64,000 bases of DNA from CAYLLN01 sp033762315. GTDB lineage: Bacteria > Planctomycetota > Planctomycetia > Pirellulales > Pirellulaceae. Position numbers and translations under genes: made by a program. The notes under the pieces are model-generated. The model did no database searches, had not been told where the DNA came from, and saw only the letters and a program-made list of their open reading frames with translations. Location of the stretch: NCBI GenBank assembly GCA_033762315.1, contig JANRLS010000207.1:7285-71284 (forward strand), written 5' to 3'. Below, one piece after another: positions 25,804-35,113 of the stretch; the stretch's first letter is position 1; the number at the start of each line of letters is the position of its first letter.

Positions 25804-26922
25804 ATGCCCGAACGTCCCGCCGCCATCCGCAAAGCTGCCATACTGGTGACCGCGCTCGACGAGCGCTCGGCCGAGTCGCTGCTTGGTCAAATGGGGACCG
25901 AAATGGCGGCCCGCGTGCGGAACGCGATGATGGAGCTGGACGACATCCCGGCCGCCGAGCAAGAGGCGGTGCTGGCCGAGTTTCTGCGGGGGAAGCTGGG
26001 GCGGCCCGCGGCGGATGAGGGCGTTGAGCTGGAGCTCTCGTCGCAAGTTGAACCAGCGCGGTCGGTGGATCGGAACCTCGAGCATCCCTCGGCGGCGAGC
26101 ACGGAGTCTCCCGATTCCGCCGGCCATTTCGGTTTCCTCGCTACCGTTCCTCCCCGGCAGGTGGCCGAAGCCCTCAGCCGCGAGCAGCCGCAGACGATTT
26201 CGGTGGTCGTGGCACAACTGGAGGCAGCGGTTGCCGCCCAGATTCTCGAATCCCTCGCTCCCGATTTGGCGACCGACGTACTGGAACGGATGGCCTGGCT
26301 CGACGAGCCGGCGGATGACGTGCTGCAGGTGATCGAGCAGCAGCTGCGCCGCACCCTCGCGCCGTGGCTGGCGGGTGATCGTGGCGGCAAGGGGCTCGCC
26401 GGTTTGCAGGCCGTTTTGGGGGCGATGGATCAATCGGCACGCGGCCGGGTGCTGGCGGGACTGGCGCAAAAGAACCGCTCCTTATCGAAACAACTCGGCG
26501 CGGCGGCCGATGATCGACCGACCGCCGGCCATTCCGTCGCGTCCTTTCGCTATCGCCTGGCGGCACCGGAATTTCCGGCGCAGTCGCGCTATCCGCAGGC
26601 GAGTGATGATTCTTCGCTTGTTGATTTCGATGACTTCGCCGCCTTGGAAGACGATGCCCTCCGCCGCATCTTTGCCGCCGCCGATCCGGAAGTGGCCCTC
26701 CTCGCGCTGACCGGCGCCGACGAAGCCTTGCTGAGCCGGATCACGCGGCAGTTGCCCGCGCGGGGAGCCGCCGCGCTTCGGTCGCGGCTTAATCACCCCG
26801 GCGCGATCCGCCTGCGGGACATCGAGCTGGCCCGTCAGCATCTGGCCGACCTGGCCCGCCAACTGGCCGCCGAGGGACGCATCGTTCTTCCCGGTTCCCG
26901 TCACTTTGCCGCTGCCGTATGA
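25804..26922 (+). CDS. fliG: Flagellar motor switch protein FliG
   Basis: A 372-residue switch protein. The N-terminal domain starts RKAAILVTALDERSAESLLGQMG. The middle domain has REQPQTISVVVAQLE, a variant of the conserved EHPQ FliM-binding motif with Gln in place of His. The C-terminal torque domain reads DDFAALEDDALRRIFAAAD and LRSRLNHPGAIRLRDIELAR, with the expected alternating charges for MotA contact. FliG couples stator force to the rotor. A long linker of about 60 residues separates the N-terminal and middle domains. The altered EHPQ motif is of interest because fliM is missing from this locus. Confidence 0.9.
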   Translation: MPERPAAIRKAAILVTALDERSAESLLGQMGTEMAARVRNAMMELDDIPAAEQEAVLAEFLRGKLGRPAADEGVELELSSQVEPARSVDRNLEHPSAASTESPDSAGHFGFLATVPPRQVAEALSREQPQTISVVVAQLEAAVAAQILESLAPDLATDVLERMAWLDEPADDVLQVIEQQLRRTLAPWLAGDRGGKGLAGLQAVLGAMDQSARGRVLAGLAQKNRSLSKQLGAAADDRPTAGHSVASFRYRLAAPEFPAQSRYPQASDDSSLVDFDDFAALEDDALRRIFAAADPEVALLALTGADEALLSRITRQLPARGAAALRSRLNHPGAIRLRDIELARQHLADLARQLAAEGRIVLPGSRHFAAAV

Positions 26923-26932
26923 AAGGTGCCAA

Positions 26933-27589
26933 ATGGCGGGAATCATCAAGGTTGGCCAGCCTCTCACGCGCCCCACAAGCGCCGCGAGCCCGGCGTATCA
27001 ATTTGACGACATGGGGGACGCCTACCTGTCCCGCGTCAAGGCCGAGGCCGCCAAGATCATCGCCGACGCCCGCGCCGAAGCCATACAAATCAAAGCCCAA
27101 GCCGGCGAAGCGGGCAAAGAGGCCGCGCTGAAAGCGGTCGAAGCCTCAGTGCGGACTCGCCTCGACCAGCAACTCCAGTCGCTGCTCGCCGCTCTGAAGC
27201 AGGCCATCGCGGGGATCGCCCAATCACGGCAGGCGTGGGAGCGCCACTGGGAATCGCATGCCCTGCAAGTTTCCACCGCCATCGCTGCCCGCGTGATTCG
27301 CCGCGAAGTGCGCAGCTCGCCGCAGATTTCGCAGACGCTCATCCGCGAAGCCCTGCAACTTGCCTCGGGCTGCGGGCAGATCGTCGTCCGGCTGGCCCCC
27401 GCCGATCATGCGGCCCTGGCTGGCCAGACCGCCCAGATCACCAAAGAGCTGAATCTCGTCGCCCCCGCCCAGTTTGTGGCCGATCCGACCATTTCTCCTG
27501 GCGGCTGCCGCGTGGAAACGCAGTTTGGCTCGATCGACAACCAAATTGAAACGCAACTGGCCCGCCTGACCGAGGAGCTCCTCGCCTAA
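26933..27589 (+). CDS. fliH: Flagellar assembly protein FliH
   Basis: A 218-residue protein beginning MAGIIKVGQPLT. An acidic/Ala-rich coiled coil (YLSRVKAEAAKIIADARAEA) resembles ATP synthase b/delta stalk segments, and the C-terminal domain has VSTAIAARVIRREVRSSPQ and CRVETQFGSIDNQIETQLAR, both typical of FliH. FliH dimers regulate the FliI ATPase at the export gate. The ATG at 26933 follows AAGG; the in-frame start at 26906 would overlap fliG and adds unrelated residues. It directly precedes fliI. Confidence 0.9.
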   Translation: MAGIIKVGQPLTRPTSAASPAYQFDDMGDAYLSRVKAEAAKIIADARAEAIQIKAQAGEAGKEAALKAVEASVRTRLDQQLQSLLAALKQAIAGIAQSRQAWERHWESHALQVSTAIAARVIRREVRSSPQISQTLIREALQLASGCGQIVVRLAPADHAALAGQTAQITKELNLVAPAQFVADPTISPGGCRVETQFGSIDNQIETQLARLTEELLA

Positions 27590-27591
27590 AC

Positions 27592-28932
27592 ATGCACGCG
27601 ATTGCTTCGCAACTCGATGCCATCATGCCAGTCGGACTGGCTGGGAGCATCGTGCGCACCGAAGGGCTGGCCGCGGCCGTGGCGGGCTTTCCCGCGCCGA
27701 TTGGCGCGCTCGCGACGATCGAACGGCAAACGGGCGGGCCGGTGGCGGCCGAAGTGATCGGCTTTCGCGACCAACTGACGATTGTCTATCCGCTCGGCGA
27801 CATGAATGGCGTGCGACACGGAAACCAGGTTCGCCTGACGCGAACCTCGCGCACAATTCGGGTCGGCAGCGAATTGCTGGGCCGCGTGATCGACGCCCAG
27901 GGAAAAATCATTGACGACGGCCCGGTTCCGTTTCTAGCCGACCGCGTGCCGCTGGCGCGCACTCCGCCGCCGGCTGTCGAGCGCCCACGGATCGACACGC
28001 CACTCAGCACTGGAGTCCGCACGATCGATGGCCTCTTGACCTGTGGCCTCGGCCAGCGGATCGGCATCTTTGCCGGGGCGGGAGTCGGCAAGAGCGTGAC
28101 GCTCGGCATGATGGCCCGCTACACCTCGGCCGATGTCACGGTGATCGGACTCATCGGCGAGCGCGGCCGCGAAGTGAATGAATTCCTGGAGCGCGACTTG
28201 GGCCCTGCCGGCCGGGCCCGTAGCGTGGTGTGCGTCGCCACCAGCGACCAGCCCGCCTTGCTGCGCGTCCACGCGGCTCTGACCGCGACGGCGGTTGCCG
28301 AATATTTCCGCGATCAGGGGAAAAACGTGCTCCTGATCATGGATTCGCTGACCCGCTTTGCCATGGCCCAGCGCGAAATCGGCCTCGCCGCCGGCGAGCC
28401 GCCGACAACCCGCGGCTATCCGCCCAGCATGTTTGCCCTCTTGCCGCGTCTGGTCGAGCGGGCCGGCCGGGCAAGCCGCGGCAGCATCACGGCGTTCTAC
28501 TCGGTCCTCGTCGAAGGAGACGACGCCAGTGAACCGGTGAGCGACACGGTCCGCGGCCTGCTCGATGGGCACATCCTGCTCTCGCGGCGGTTGGCGTCGC
28601 AGGGGCACTATCCGGCCATCGACGTGCTGGAAAGCCTGAGCCGACTGTTTACCGAATTGGCAAGCGCCGAGCACCGGGCCGCGGCACAAGCGATTCGCGA
28701 GCTATTGGCAGCATATCGCGATCACGAAGACCTGATTTCCATCGGCGCGTATCGCGCCGGGGCCAATCCGGCCGTCGATGCGGCCATCGCCCTGCGCGAC
28801 GAGATTCACAAGTTTTTGCGGCAAGAGGTGAGCGACGGCTCGTCGGTCGAGACGGCCCGCGCCCAGCTTTTGCAATTGGCTCAGCGCTGCCTCGCGGCGC
28901 GCAAGCCGGCGACTCCCGTGCGTCCGAAGTAA
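27592..28932 (+). CDS. fliI: Flagellum-specific ATPase FliI
   Basis: A 446-residue F1-beta-like ATPase. It has Walker A AGAGVGKS at residues 161-168, the ERGREVNEFLERDL segment that is diagnostic of FliI/SctN ATPases, Walker B (VLLIMDSLTRFAMAQREI) and GEPPTTRGYPPSMFALLPRL. FliI unfolds and delivers export substrates to the flagellar type III gate together with FliH and FliJ. Only 2 bases separate it from fliH. Length matches the family and no catalytic motif is degraded. Confidence 0.95.
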   Translation: MHAIASQLDAIMPVGLAGSIVRTEGLAAAVAGFPAPIGALATIERQTGGPVAAEVIGFRDQLTIVYPLGDMNGVRHGNQVRLTRTSRTIRVGSELLGRVIDAQGKIIDDGPVPFLADRVPLARTPPPAVERPRIDTPLSTGVRTIDGLLTCGLGQRIGIFAGAGVGKSVTLGMMARYTSADVTVIGLIGERGREVNEFLERDLGPAGRARSVVCVATSDQPALLRVHAALTATAVAEYFRDQGKNVLLIMDSLTRFAMAQREIGLAAGEPPTTRGYPPSMFALLPRLVERAGRASRGSITAFYSVLVEGDDASEPVSDTVRGLLDGHILLSRRLASQGHYPAIDVLESLSRLFTELASAEHRAAAQAIRELLAAYRDHEDLISIGAYRAGANPAVDAAIALRDEIHKFLRQEVSDGSSVETARAQLLQLAQRCLAARKPATPVRPK

Positions 28933-28944
28933 CCCTAAATTCCC

Positions 28945-29400
28945 ATGTCCACGTTTCGATTTCGTTTGGAAACCTTGCTGCGGCTGCGAACGGCCGAACG
29001 CGATGAGCGCCGCGCCGATCTGGCCAAGGCGCAGCGCGCGCTGGCCGTGCTGCAAGGGCAAGCCGACGACATCGATCTGCAGCGGGGCGAGCTGGCCACG
29101 CAAACACGACAGCTTTCGTCGCCCGGCGAGGCGGATATCGACGCCCTGGTGCGGACCCATCGACACGAGCTGGTGCTGCGGACCCAGCGGGCGCATGTCG
29201 CCGGGCAGTTGACGCAGGTGGCCGCCGAACTGGAACGCCGCCGCCAGGTGCTCGTCGAAGCCGACCGGCAGGTGCGGGTGCTCGAAAAATTGCGCCAGCG
29301 GCAGCAAGCGGCGCACCGCCAGCGGCAAGACAAGCTCGAAATGAAGCAGCTTGACGAGCAGGCCGCGCAAGGCTTCCTCCGCCAGGAGGCCGCGACATGA
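28945..29400 (+). CDS. fliJ: Flagellar export protein FliJ
   Basis: A 151-residue protein predicted to be one long antiparallel coiled coil, starting FRFRLETLLRLRTAERDERR, the usual FliJ N-terminus, and rich in Arg, Gln and Glu throughout. FliJ is the central stalk of the FliHI complex and connects it to FlhA. It lies between fliI and the MotE-like gene, overlapping the latter by 4 bases. Sequence conservation in FliJ is low, so the call depends on length, composition and position as well. Confidence 0.88.
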   Translation: MSTFRFRLETLLRLRTAERDERRADLAKAQRALAVLQGQADDIDLQRGELATQTRQLSSPGEADIDALVRTHRHELVLRTQRAHVAGQLTQVAAELERRRQVLVEADRQVRVLEKLRQRQQAAHRQRQDKLEMKQLDEQAAQGFLRQEAAT

Positions 29401-30104
29401 AAGCCGCTCTGAATTGGCTCGGAATGCTGCTCGTCGCCCTGTGCATCGGCACCACGATCTCGCTCGCAGTGATCGCAGGCATGTTGTGGTGGAAGGGAGC
29501 GTTCACCGACGACCGGGTGCTGGGAATGCTCGCCGTGCTGCAAGGAATCGAACTAGCTAGCCCCGCCGCCCCGACGGCTCCCAATCCCCAGGACGACGAG
29601 CAACCGTCGCTCCGGCAACAACGGCAAGAGCGGCTGGCCGCGAGCTTGGACCTCGACCTGCGCGAAAGCGCGATCGATAAGTCGCTGGGAGATTTACGGA
29701 CGCTCGAATCGCAGATCAGGACCGAGCGCGAGCGGCTCGACCTGTGGAAGCAATCGTTCGATCAGCGGCTGGCGAATTTAGAGACGCAGGCGACCGATCA
29801 GGCGCTCCTCGCCGTGCAGCAAACGCTCGAGGCGATGAGTCCCCGGCAAGCCAAGGAACAGATTCTGAAAATGCTGGAAGAACGGGCACCCAACGCGGTG
29901 GATGATCCCGTGCGCGATGTCGTGACGATCATGAAAACGATGCCGCTCGATAAGCGGCGGAAGATCATTGCCGAGTTCAAATCGCCCGACGAATCCGAAA
30001 AGCTGGCCGAAATTTTGCACGACATTCGCGTCGGCCTCCCCGATGCCGATGTCATTCGCGATACCCGCAACCAACTGCAACAACAGCTCAAACCGCAGCG
30101 CTAA
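29397..30104 (+). CDS. MotE-like / MgtE N-terminal-domain flagellar protein
   Basis: A 235-residue protein with an N-terminal transmembrane helix (MLLVALCIGTTISLAVIAGML) and then a periplasmic-type coiled coil rich in Arg, Glu and Gln. The C-terminal third (SPRQAKEQILKMLEE, VVTIMKTMPLDKRRKIIAEF, EKLAEILHDIR) resembles the MgtE N-terminal helical domain found in MotE. MotE proteins in alphaproteobacteria stabilise the stator partner MotC in the periplasm; a comparable chaperone role is inferred here. Its ATGA overlap with fliJ and place before fliK match this gene in other flagellar loci. Confidence 0.7.
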   Translation: MKAALNWLGMLLVALCIGTTISLAVIAGMLWWKGAFTDDRVLGMLAVLQGIELASPAAPTAPNPQDDEQPSLRQQRQERLAASLDLDLRESAIDKSLGDLRTLESQIRTERERLDLWKQSFDQRLANLETQATDQALLAVQQTLEAMSPRQAKEQILKMLEERAPNAVDDPVRDVVTIMKTMPLDKRRKIIAEFKSPDESEKLAEILHDIRVGLPDADVIRDTRNQLQQQLKPQR

Positions 30105-30106
30105 CC

Positions 30107-31708
30107 ATGCCCGCCACCACCGATTCCGTCGCCGTGCTTTCGCCGCTGGACCTGGCCGTTCCAGCAGCAAACGGTTCCGCGCGCGAAGAATCAGGAGGCC
30201 AGCCGTTCGAGTCGTTGTTGCGGGGGGAAGATGGCGCGTCAGTCGCGAGCGTTGATCCGCCACCCACGAATGAATACGACAGCCCTGAGCCGATCCGGGC
30301 GGCCGATGAGGCAGCGAACGCCCCTGCCGCCGAATCCACGAGCGGTGAGGTTATCGCCCAAGACGCCGGCCGAGCGGATCGCGAGGAGACGAACGACAGC
30401 GATTACGAGGAGAGTTCGGGCGAAGAGGAGGCCGATGCAGACGAGGCGAATGCGGTCGCCACGGCCACGGCTTTGGTGACTCAACTCCTGACGCCACCGC
30501 TCCCTAAGCAACCCGCGACGGTCGCGAAGGATAATCCGCCATCCCGCCCCGCCGCGAAACTTCCCGCCAAGATTGCGCCCGATGTCGGGCAGCCGGAAAT
30601 TGCCCCGCTGTTGCCGGTGGCTCCACCGAGTTTATCCGCCGCGCCTGCCGAGATTCTGCCGATCCCGCCCGTGGTCGGCGTCGCGAATCCGGAGGTTCTT
30701 GCCGAGCCCGCGAATGCCGCCCCGGTGCCAGCCATCGCGGAATTGGCCGAGGTTGCCAGCGATCCCGCCGACATCTCGCCACCGGTGTCGGCCATGGCCG
30801 CTTCACCAACCCCGCAGCCAAAAAACACAGCGGAGCGGGCTGACAAGCCGGTCGCCACCCTTGATACAGAAAGTGAATTGGACGTGGTTCACTCGGGGAC
30901 CTCGGCCGACCGCGCGGCGGCTTCCTCCGAGATAGCCGCGGCACGGCCTGAAGTTATCGAGGAATCAGCGGAAGTTGTTGCGGCGACAACCACCCGCCCC
31001 GTAAAGACGGCTGAACGCCTCGACGAAACAGATGCCAAGTCGCCCGATCACCGGACCGAAGAGCCAGCCGCAGACGCGCAGGTTGCGTACTTTCCGGCCC
31101 CCGGGCTGGAAATTACCGCGACGGAGGCGGTCGCCGCTCCGACGAGTCCCGTGCCGGCCCAATCGGCTGCTTCCTCCGCTCCACCGGTGCTACCGCAGCG
31201 ACTGCCGCTGGAAATGCTTGCCACTGCAACGCCGCAGAGTGCTGCCGCCGCTCAACGGAGCGACTTGCACGTCGATGGAATGCGCCTTCTGCAGCGCGTC
31301 GCGCGGGCCTTTGCAGCCGCTCAGGAGCGGGATGGCGAGGTTCGTCTGCGTCTCAGCCCGCCGGAACTCGGTTCGCTGCGCTTGGAAGTGCGGGTGGCCG
31401 AAGGGGGGGTGATCGCCCGGATGGAAACCGAAACGGGGGCAGCCCGGACGGCGATTATCGATAACCTCCCCGCCCTGCGCGACCGGTTGGCCGAACAGGG
31501 GGTGCGAATTGACCGTTTTGAGGTCGATCTGATGCAGCGTCAGCCCGGCGGCGCGCCCGATCAGTCGGGCCATCGCCAATCGCCCGAATTGACCCCGCTC
31601 GCCCGTCCCGGCGATGCCGAGCCCCGGCGCCCCGCGCCGGCCGAAGGTGTCGTCGCGCGGCGAACCACCCCCAGCCCCGATTCACGTGGACTCAATGTCA
31701 TCGTTTAG
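30107..31708 (+). CDS. fliK: Flagellar hook-length control protein FliK
   Basis: A 533-residue protein. The first 380 residues are Ala/Pro/Glu-rich and disordered, the usual molecular-ruler type of FliK N-terminus. The C-terminal Flg_hook domain has LRLSPPELGSLRLEVRVAEG and LPALRDRLAEQGVRIDRFEV, which are diagnostic. FliK measures the hook and switches FlhB export specificity. It is followed 15 bases later by flgD and then flgE, as expected. A short Pro/Arg-rich tail follows the domain. Confidence 0.88.
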   Translation: MPATTDSVAVLSPLDLAVPAANGSAREESGGQPFESLLRGEDGASVASVDPPPTNEYDSPEPIRAADEAANAPAAESTSGEVIAQDAGRADREETNDSDYEESSGEEEADADEANAVATATALVTQLLTPPLPKQPATVAKDNPPSRPAAKLPAKIAPDVGQPEIAPLLPVAPPSLSAAPAEILPIPPVVGVANPEVLAEPANAAPVPAIAELAEVASDPADISPPVSAMAASPTPQPKNTAERADKPVATLDTESELDVVHSGTSADRAAASSEIAAARPEVIEESAEVVAATTTRPVKTAERLDETDAKSPDHRTEEPAADAQVAYFPAPGLEITATEAVAAPTSPVPAQSAASSAPPVLPQRLPLEMLATATPQSAAAAQRSDLHVDGMRLLQRVARAFAAAQERDGEVRLRLSPPELGSLRLEVRVAEGGVIARMETETGAARTAIIDNLPALRDRLAEQGVRIDRFEVDLMQRQPGGAPDQSGHRQSPELTPLARPGDAEPRRPAPAEGVVARRTTPSPDSRGLNVIV

Positions 31709-31723
31709 CCAGGAGCCCTCGCC

Positions 31724-32152
31724 ATGACGGATACGTCGGCAATTACCTCGACCACCAGCCCCAGCACCGCCACGACGGGAAACAGCCTGAAGGATCTCGA
31801 TGTCGATGAATTTCTGCAGCTGATGATTACGGAGCTGACGAACCAGGATCCGCTCAACCCAATGGACAACACCCAACTCATTGAGCAGATCGGCCAGCTG
31901 CGCCAGATCAGCTCGACCGACAACCTCTCGTCGGCACTGCTGAACGTGCAATCGGGCCAAAGCCTGGCCACCGCCAGCAGCCTGATTGGCAAGACGGTCA
32001 GCGCGCTGGACTCGAACAACCAGAACATCACCGGCCAGGTGACCAGCGTTTCGGTCGATGTGGATGATGAGGACAGCGACAAGCGGACCTACAAAATTCA
32101 CGTCGGCGACAGCGTAATCGACTTGAGGAACGTTCGCGAAATTGAATCGTGA
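31724..32152 (+). CDS. flgD: Flagellar hook capping protein FlgD (short form)
   Basis: A 142-residue protein with the conserved FlgD N-terminal part: DVDEFLQLMITELTNQDPLNPMDNTQ is the family hallmark (shown here as overlapping segments DEFLQLMITELTNQ and DPLNPMDNTQ). The FnIII/Tudor cap domain present in enterobacterial FlgD (about 230 residues) is missing, as in other short FlgD proteins. The C-terminus has a small beta segment ending VGDSVIDLRNVREIES. FlgD forms the cap under which FlgE assembles. Position between fliK and flgE supports the call. Confidence 0.9.
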   Translation: MTDTSAITSTTSPSTATTGNSLKDLDVDEFLQLMITELTNQDPLNPMDNTQLIEQIGQLRQISSTDNLSSALLNVQSGQSLATASSLIGKTVSALDSNNQNITGQVTSVSVDVDDEDSDKRTYKIHVGDSVIDLRNVREIES

Positions 32153-32157
32153 GGAGA

Positions 32158-32240
32158 GGGAGTGGGTGGTGAGTGGTGAGTCGTAAGAAACTCTCCCTGG
32201 CCCCTGACTCCTGACTCCTGACCCCTAACCACCCACTCCC
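32158..32240. repeat. 13-bp inverted repeat and TGACTCC repeats between flgD and flgE
   Basis: GGGAGTGGGTGGT (32158-32170) and ACCACCCACTCCC (32228-32240) are exact inverted copies separated by 57 bases. The interior contains TGGTGAG and TGACTCC direct repeats. The structure could form a long hairpin in the operon mRNA. It belongs in style with the other TGAC-heptad intergenic repeats in the window. Confidence 0.65.
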
Positions 32241-32271
32241 CCCACAACCTACCTCCCACCGGAGTTCACTC

Positions 32272-34725
32272 ATGGGTCTCGCCTCCGCACTCACCACCGC
32301 GCTCACCGGCATGACCGCGTCGGAAACGCAGATCGATGTCGTCGGCAATAATCTCGCCAACTCGCAAACGGTCGGCTTCAAGGAATCGAGCGTGGCGTTC
32401 GCGACCCAATTCTTGCAGACGCAGGGGCTCGGTTCGGCACCGACCGAGGGGAGCGGCGGCACGAACCCCCGGCAAACAGGCCTCGGCGTGCGGGTGGCCG
32501 AAATCACCCCGAATTTCACGCAGGGAACCATCGAAATCAGCTCGAACCCCTCCGATTTGGCCATCCAGGGAGATGGCTTCTTCATTGTCGAAGATTCGCA
32601 AGGGGAACGGCTTTATACCCGCAACGGCCAATTCAAAACCAATGCCGACAACGAGTTGGTCACTGTGACGGGGCAGCGCGTGCTGGGTTTTGGGGTCGAT
32701 CAGTCGTTTACGGTGCAAGCCACGACACTCACCCCGCTCTCCATTCCGCTGGGCTCGGCGGCCGTCGCGCAGGCCACGCAGAACGTCTTCATGCAGGGGG
32801 TGCTGACGCCGTCGGGGGACGTGGCCGACACGGCCGGCGTGATCGATAGCGCTGCCTTGGGTGACGCCAAAGTTCCCCGACCCGATGCTTCGGGAGTCGA
32901 TCTCAATGTCGCGCCGATTCCCGACTCCTCGGGAGTCACCACCACGAATGCCGAAGGGGCGGGTGGCACTCATCCCGAAGGGGCGACTTATCGCTACCGG
33001 TTCGCATTCGTCGATGTCAGCGGCGAAGAGACCCTCGCGTCCAATGAAATCTCGGTCACGGTCCCCGCGGGAGACACCGTCGCCAACAACACCATCACGC
33101 TGAACAACCTCCCCACGGCCGGCGGTGAGTACACCTCGGTCAACATTTATCGCACCGCGGCCGGCGGTTCCAGCTTCTTCTTGCTCGACACGGCGGCGGC
33201 GGGGGGGAGCTACGTGGACGACAACTCCGTCCCTCTCTCTTCCACCGCGCTCGACAATACCACCATCAACGGCAACTACAGCTATCTCGTCACCTACTAC
33301 CGGGCGGGAGAAGTCGAAAGCCGTCCTTCGCTGATTATCGGCCCGCAGAACGTCATCAATGGGCGGATTCACCTGGACGATTTTCCCGCGCCACCGGTTC
33401 CCGGTCCGGATGCCGAGTTTCCGGCCTACGACAAGATTCGCATCTATCGCAACCTGGCGAGCGATTCGAGCAGCTTCTATCTCGTGGGCGAAGTAGATCC
33501 GGGAGATGACTTCACCGACAGCCGCACTGATGCCGAAATCTCGGACCTCTCGGTGACGACGAACCAGGCCCTCGACTTGGAGGGGCCGAAGGTCGATAGC
33601 AATACCCTGCTCGTGAACGTGCTGAAACGCGACAGTCTCGACTATGAGCAGATGTTTCGCCCCGGCACGCTGGAATTCACCGGCCGCAAAGGGGGCCGCA
33701 CGATGGCCACCAAGTCGTTCGAAGTCACCGACACCTCGACGCTGCAAGACCTGCTCGATTTCATGAATCAGTCGCTGGGCATTCAGACCTCGATCGACGA
33801 TCCGCAAAATCCGATCCCCGGCTCGGTGAACAATCTGGGGGGAACCACCACTCTCGCGCCGGGACTGACCATCGAAAATGGGCAAATTCGAATCGTCTCC
33901 AACAATGGCATCGACAACGCCATTGAAATCGGCCTGTCGAGCTTCCGGCTGACCGACGAGAACGGCGAGGTTTCGACCCCCAACCTCGGCTTTGGAAAAA
34001 TTCAAGACGCCAAGGGGCAAAGCGCGGTCGCCGATTTCATCGCCTACGACACCCTGGGCATTCCGGTGTCGGTGCGCGTGACGGCGGTGCTGGAAAGCGT
34101 CACCGACTCGGCTACTACTTATCGCTGGTTCGCCGATTCGGGCGACAACAGCCCGCTGACCGGAACCGACGTGTCGGTCGGCACGGGTCTCGTCACGTTC
34201 GACGGCGATGGCAACATCATCTCCACCTCCAACACGCGAATCTCGATTCAACGCCGCAATTTGCCCTCGGCCGATCCGCTGGAATTCGACATCGACTTCT
34301 CGCAGGTCTCGGGCCTTTCGACAGCCACCAGCAGCCTGGCCGCCGCCCGGCAAGATGGCTCGCCGGCCGGCACGCTGACGAGCTTCATCATCGGCGAAGA
34401 TGGCGGCATTCGCGGCGTGTTTTCGAGCGGCGTGACCCGCGATCTGGGGCAAATTCGCCTGGCCCGATTCGCCAATGCCTCCGGTCTCGAGCAGCGCGGG
34501 CAGAATCTCTTTGCCCAAGGGGTCAACTCCGGCCTTCCGATCGAAGGGAATCCCAACGGGGCCGGCACGGGGTCGATCATTGCCGGTGCCCGCGAGCTCT
34601 CGAATACCGACATCGGCAAGAACCTGATCAACCTGGTGCTGGCGACCACGCAGTATCGGGGGAACGCCCGCGTCATCACCGCCGCCCAGCAGTTGCTCGA
34701 CGAACTGCTCAACCTGCGGCGATAA
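32272..34725 (+). CDS. flgE: Flagellar hook protein FlgE with FnIII-like insertion
   Basis: An 817-residue hook subunit, about twice the enterobacterial length. The N-terminus ALTGMTASETQIDVVGNNLAN and the C-terminus ELSNTDIGKNLINLVLATTQ plus YRGNARVITAAQQLLDELL are the conserved D0/D1 axial parts. Residues about 225-430 contain an insertion with two related beta-rich units, each with the pattern IYR-x5-SSFxL followed by G and D residues, resembling fibronectin type III domains. Residues about 560-760 hold the usual D2-like region. The insertion would be displayed on the hook surface. It is the largest structural gene of the locus and follows flgD. Confidence 0.92.
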   Translation: MGLASALTTALTGMTASETQIDVVGNNLANSQTVGFKESSVAFATQFLQTQGLGSAPTEGSGGTNPRQTGLGVRVAEITPNFTQGTIEISSNPSDLAIQGDGFFIVEDSQGERLYTRNGQFKTNADNELVTVTGQRVLGFGVDQSFTVQATTLTPLSIPLGSAAVAQATQNVFMQGVLTPSGDVADTAGVIDSAALGDAKVPRPDASGVDLNVAPIPDSSGVTTTNAEGAGGTHPEGATYRYRFAFVDVSGEETLASNEISVTVPAGDTVANNTITLNNLPTAGGEYTSVNIYRTAAGGSSFFLLDTAAAGGSYVDDNSVPLSSTALDNTTINGNYSYLVTYYRAGEVESRPSLIIGPQNVINGRIHLDDFPAPPVPGPDAEFPAYDKIRIYRNLASDSSSFYLVGEVDPGDDFTDSRTDAEISDLSVTTNQALDLEGPKVDSNTLLVNVLKRDSLDYEQMFRPGTLEFTGRKGGRTMATKSFEVTDTSTLQDLLDFMNQSLGIQTSIDDPQNPIPGSVNNLGGTTTLAPGLTIENGQIRIVSNNGIDNAIEIGLSSFRLTDENGEVSTPNLGFGKIQDAKGQSAVADFIAYDTLGIPVSVRVTAVLESVTDSATTYRWFADSGDNSPLTGTDVSVGTGLVTFDGDGNIISTSNTRISIQRRNLPSADPLEFDIDFSQVSGLSTATSSLAAARQDGSPAGTLTSFIIGEDGGIRGVFSSGVTRDLGQIRLARFANASGLEQRGQNLFAQGVNSGLPIEGNPNGAGTGSIIAGARELSNTDIGKNLINLVLATTQYRGNARVITAAQQLLDELLNLRR

Positions 34726-34873
34726 GGTCCGATAAGGCCGACATTAGCGACTATGCCGGCGGCACCCTGAGCCCGCAATTGCCCAGGACCAGCCGGTCGG
34801 AAGGCAACCAATAACCTAGATTTTCCGGGCAGGCTATCGGCCCAGGCCGGCAGCCCGCCAGACAGGTGAAATC

Positions 34874-35077
34874 GTGATCAAACTGACCCGACTCGACGGC
34901 GAGGTGTTCGTCCTGAATGCCGAGCTGATCCGCTACGTCGAATCGCGGCCCGACACGTTCGTGACGCTCACCAGTGGCGAGCGGATCATCGTCAAGGAGC
35001 CGCTCGACGAAGTGATGACCCGGGCGGTGAAGTATCAACAATCGAAATTCCTCATGCCTCTGCCCCGCTTGACCTGA
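34874..35077 (+). CDS. flbD: Flagellar protein FlbD
   Basis: A 67-residue protein starting MIKLTRLDGEVFVLNAELIRYVE, the FlbD family start, with PDTFVTLTSGERIIVKEPLDEV in the middle. Small FlbD proteins of this type are found next to flgE and motA in many non-enteric bacteria. Their role is not settled. This FlbD is unrelated to the Caulobacter sigma-54 regulator of the same name. Size and neighbours fit exactly. Confidence 0.88.
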   Translation: MIKLTRLDGEVFVLNAELIRYVESRPDTFVTLTSGERIIVKEPLDEVMTRAVKYQQSKFLMPLPRLT

Positions 35078-35113
35078 ACCGACATTCGTCCGAACCGCTT
35101 GCAAAAACTACTC

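Noticed and set aside
24006..25841. 611-codon minus-strand frame
   Set aside because: Shadow of fliF; it also crosses the fliE-fliF gap without any start signal.
32266..34518. 750-codon minus-strand frame
   Set aside because: It is antisense to flgE, which has conserved ends. The minus-strand translation is rich in Arg, Gly and His with no motif.
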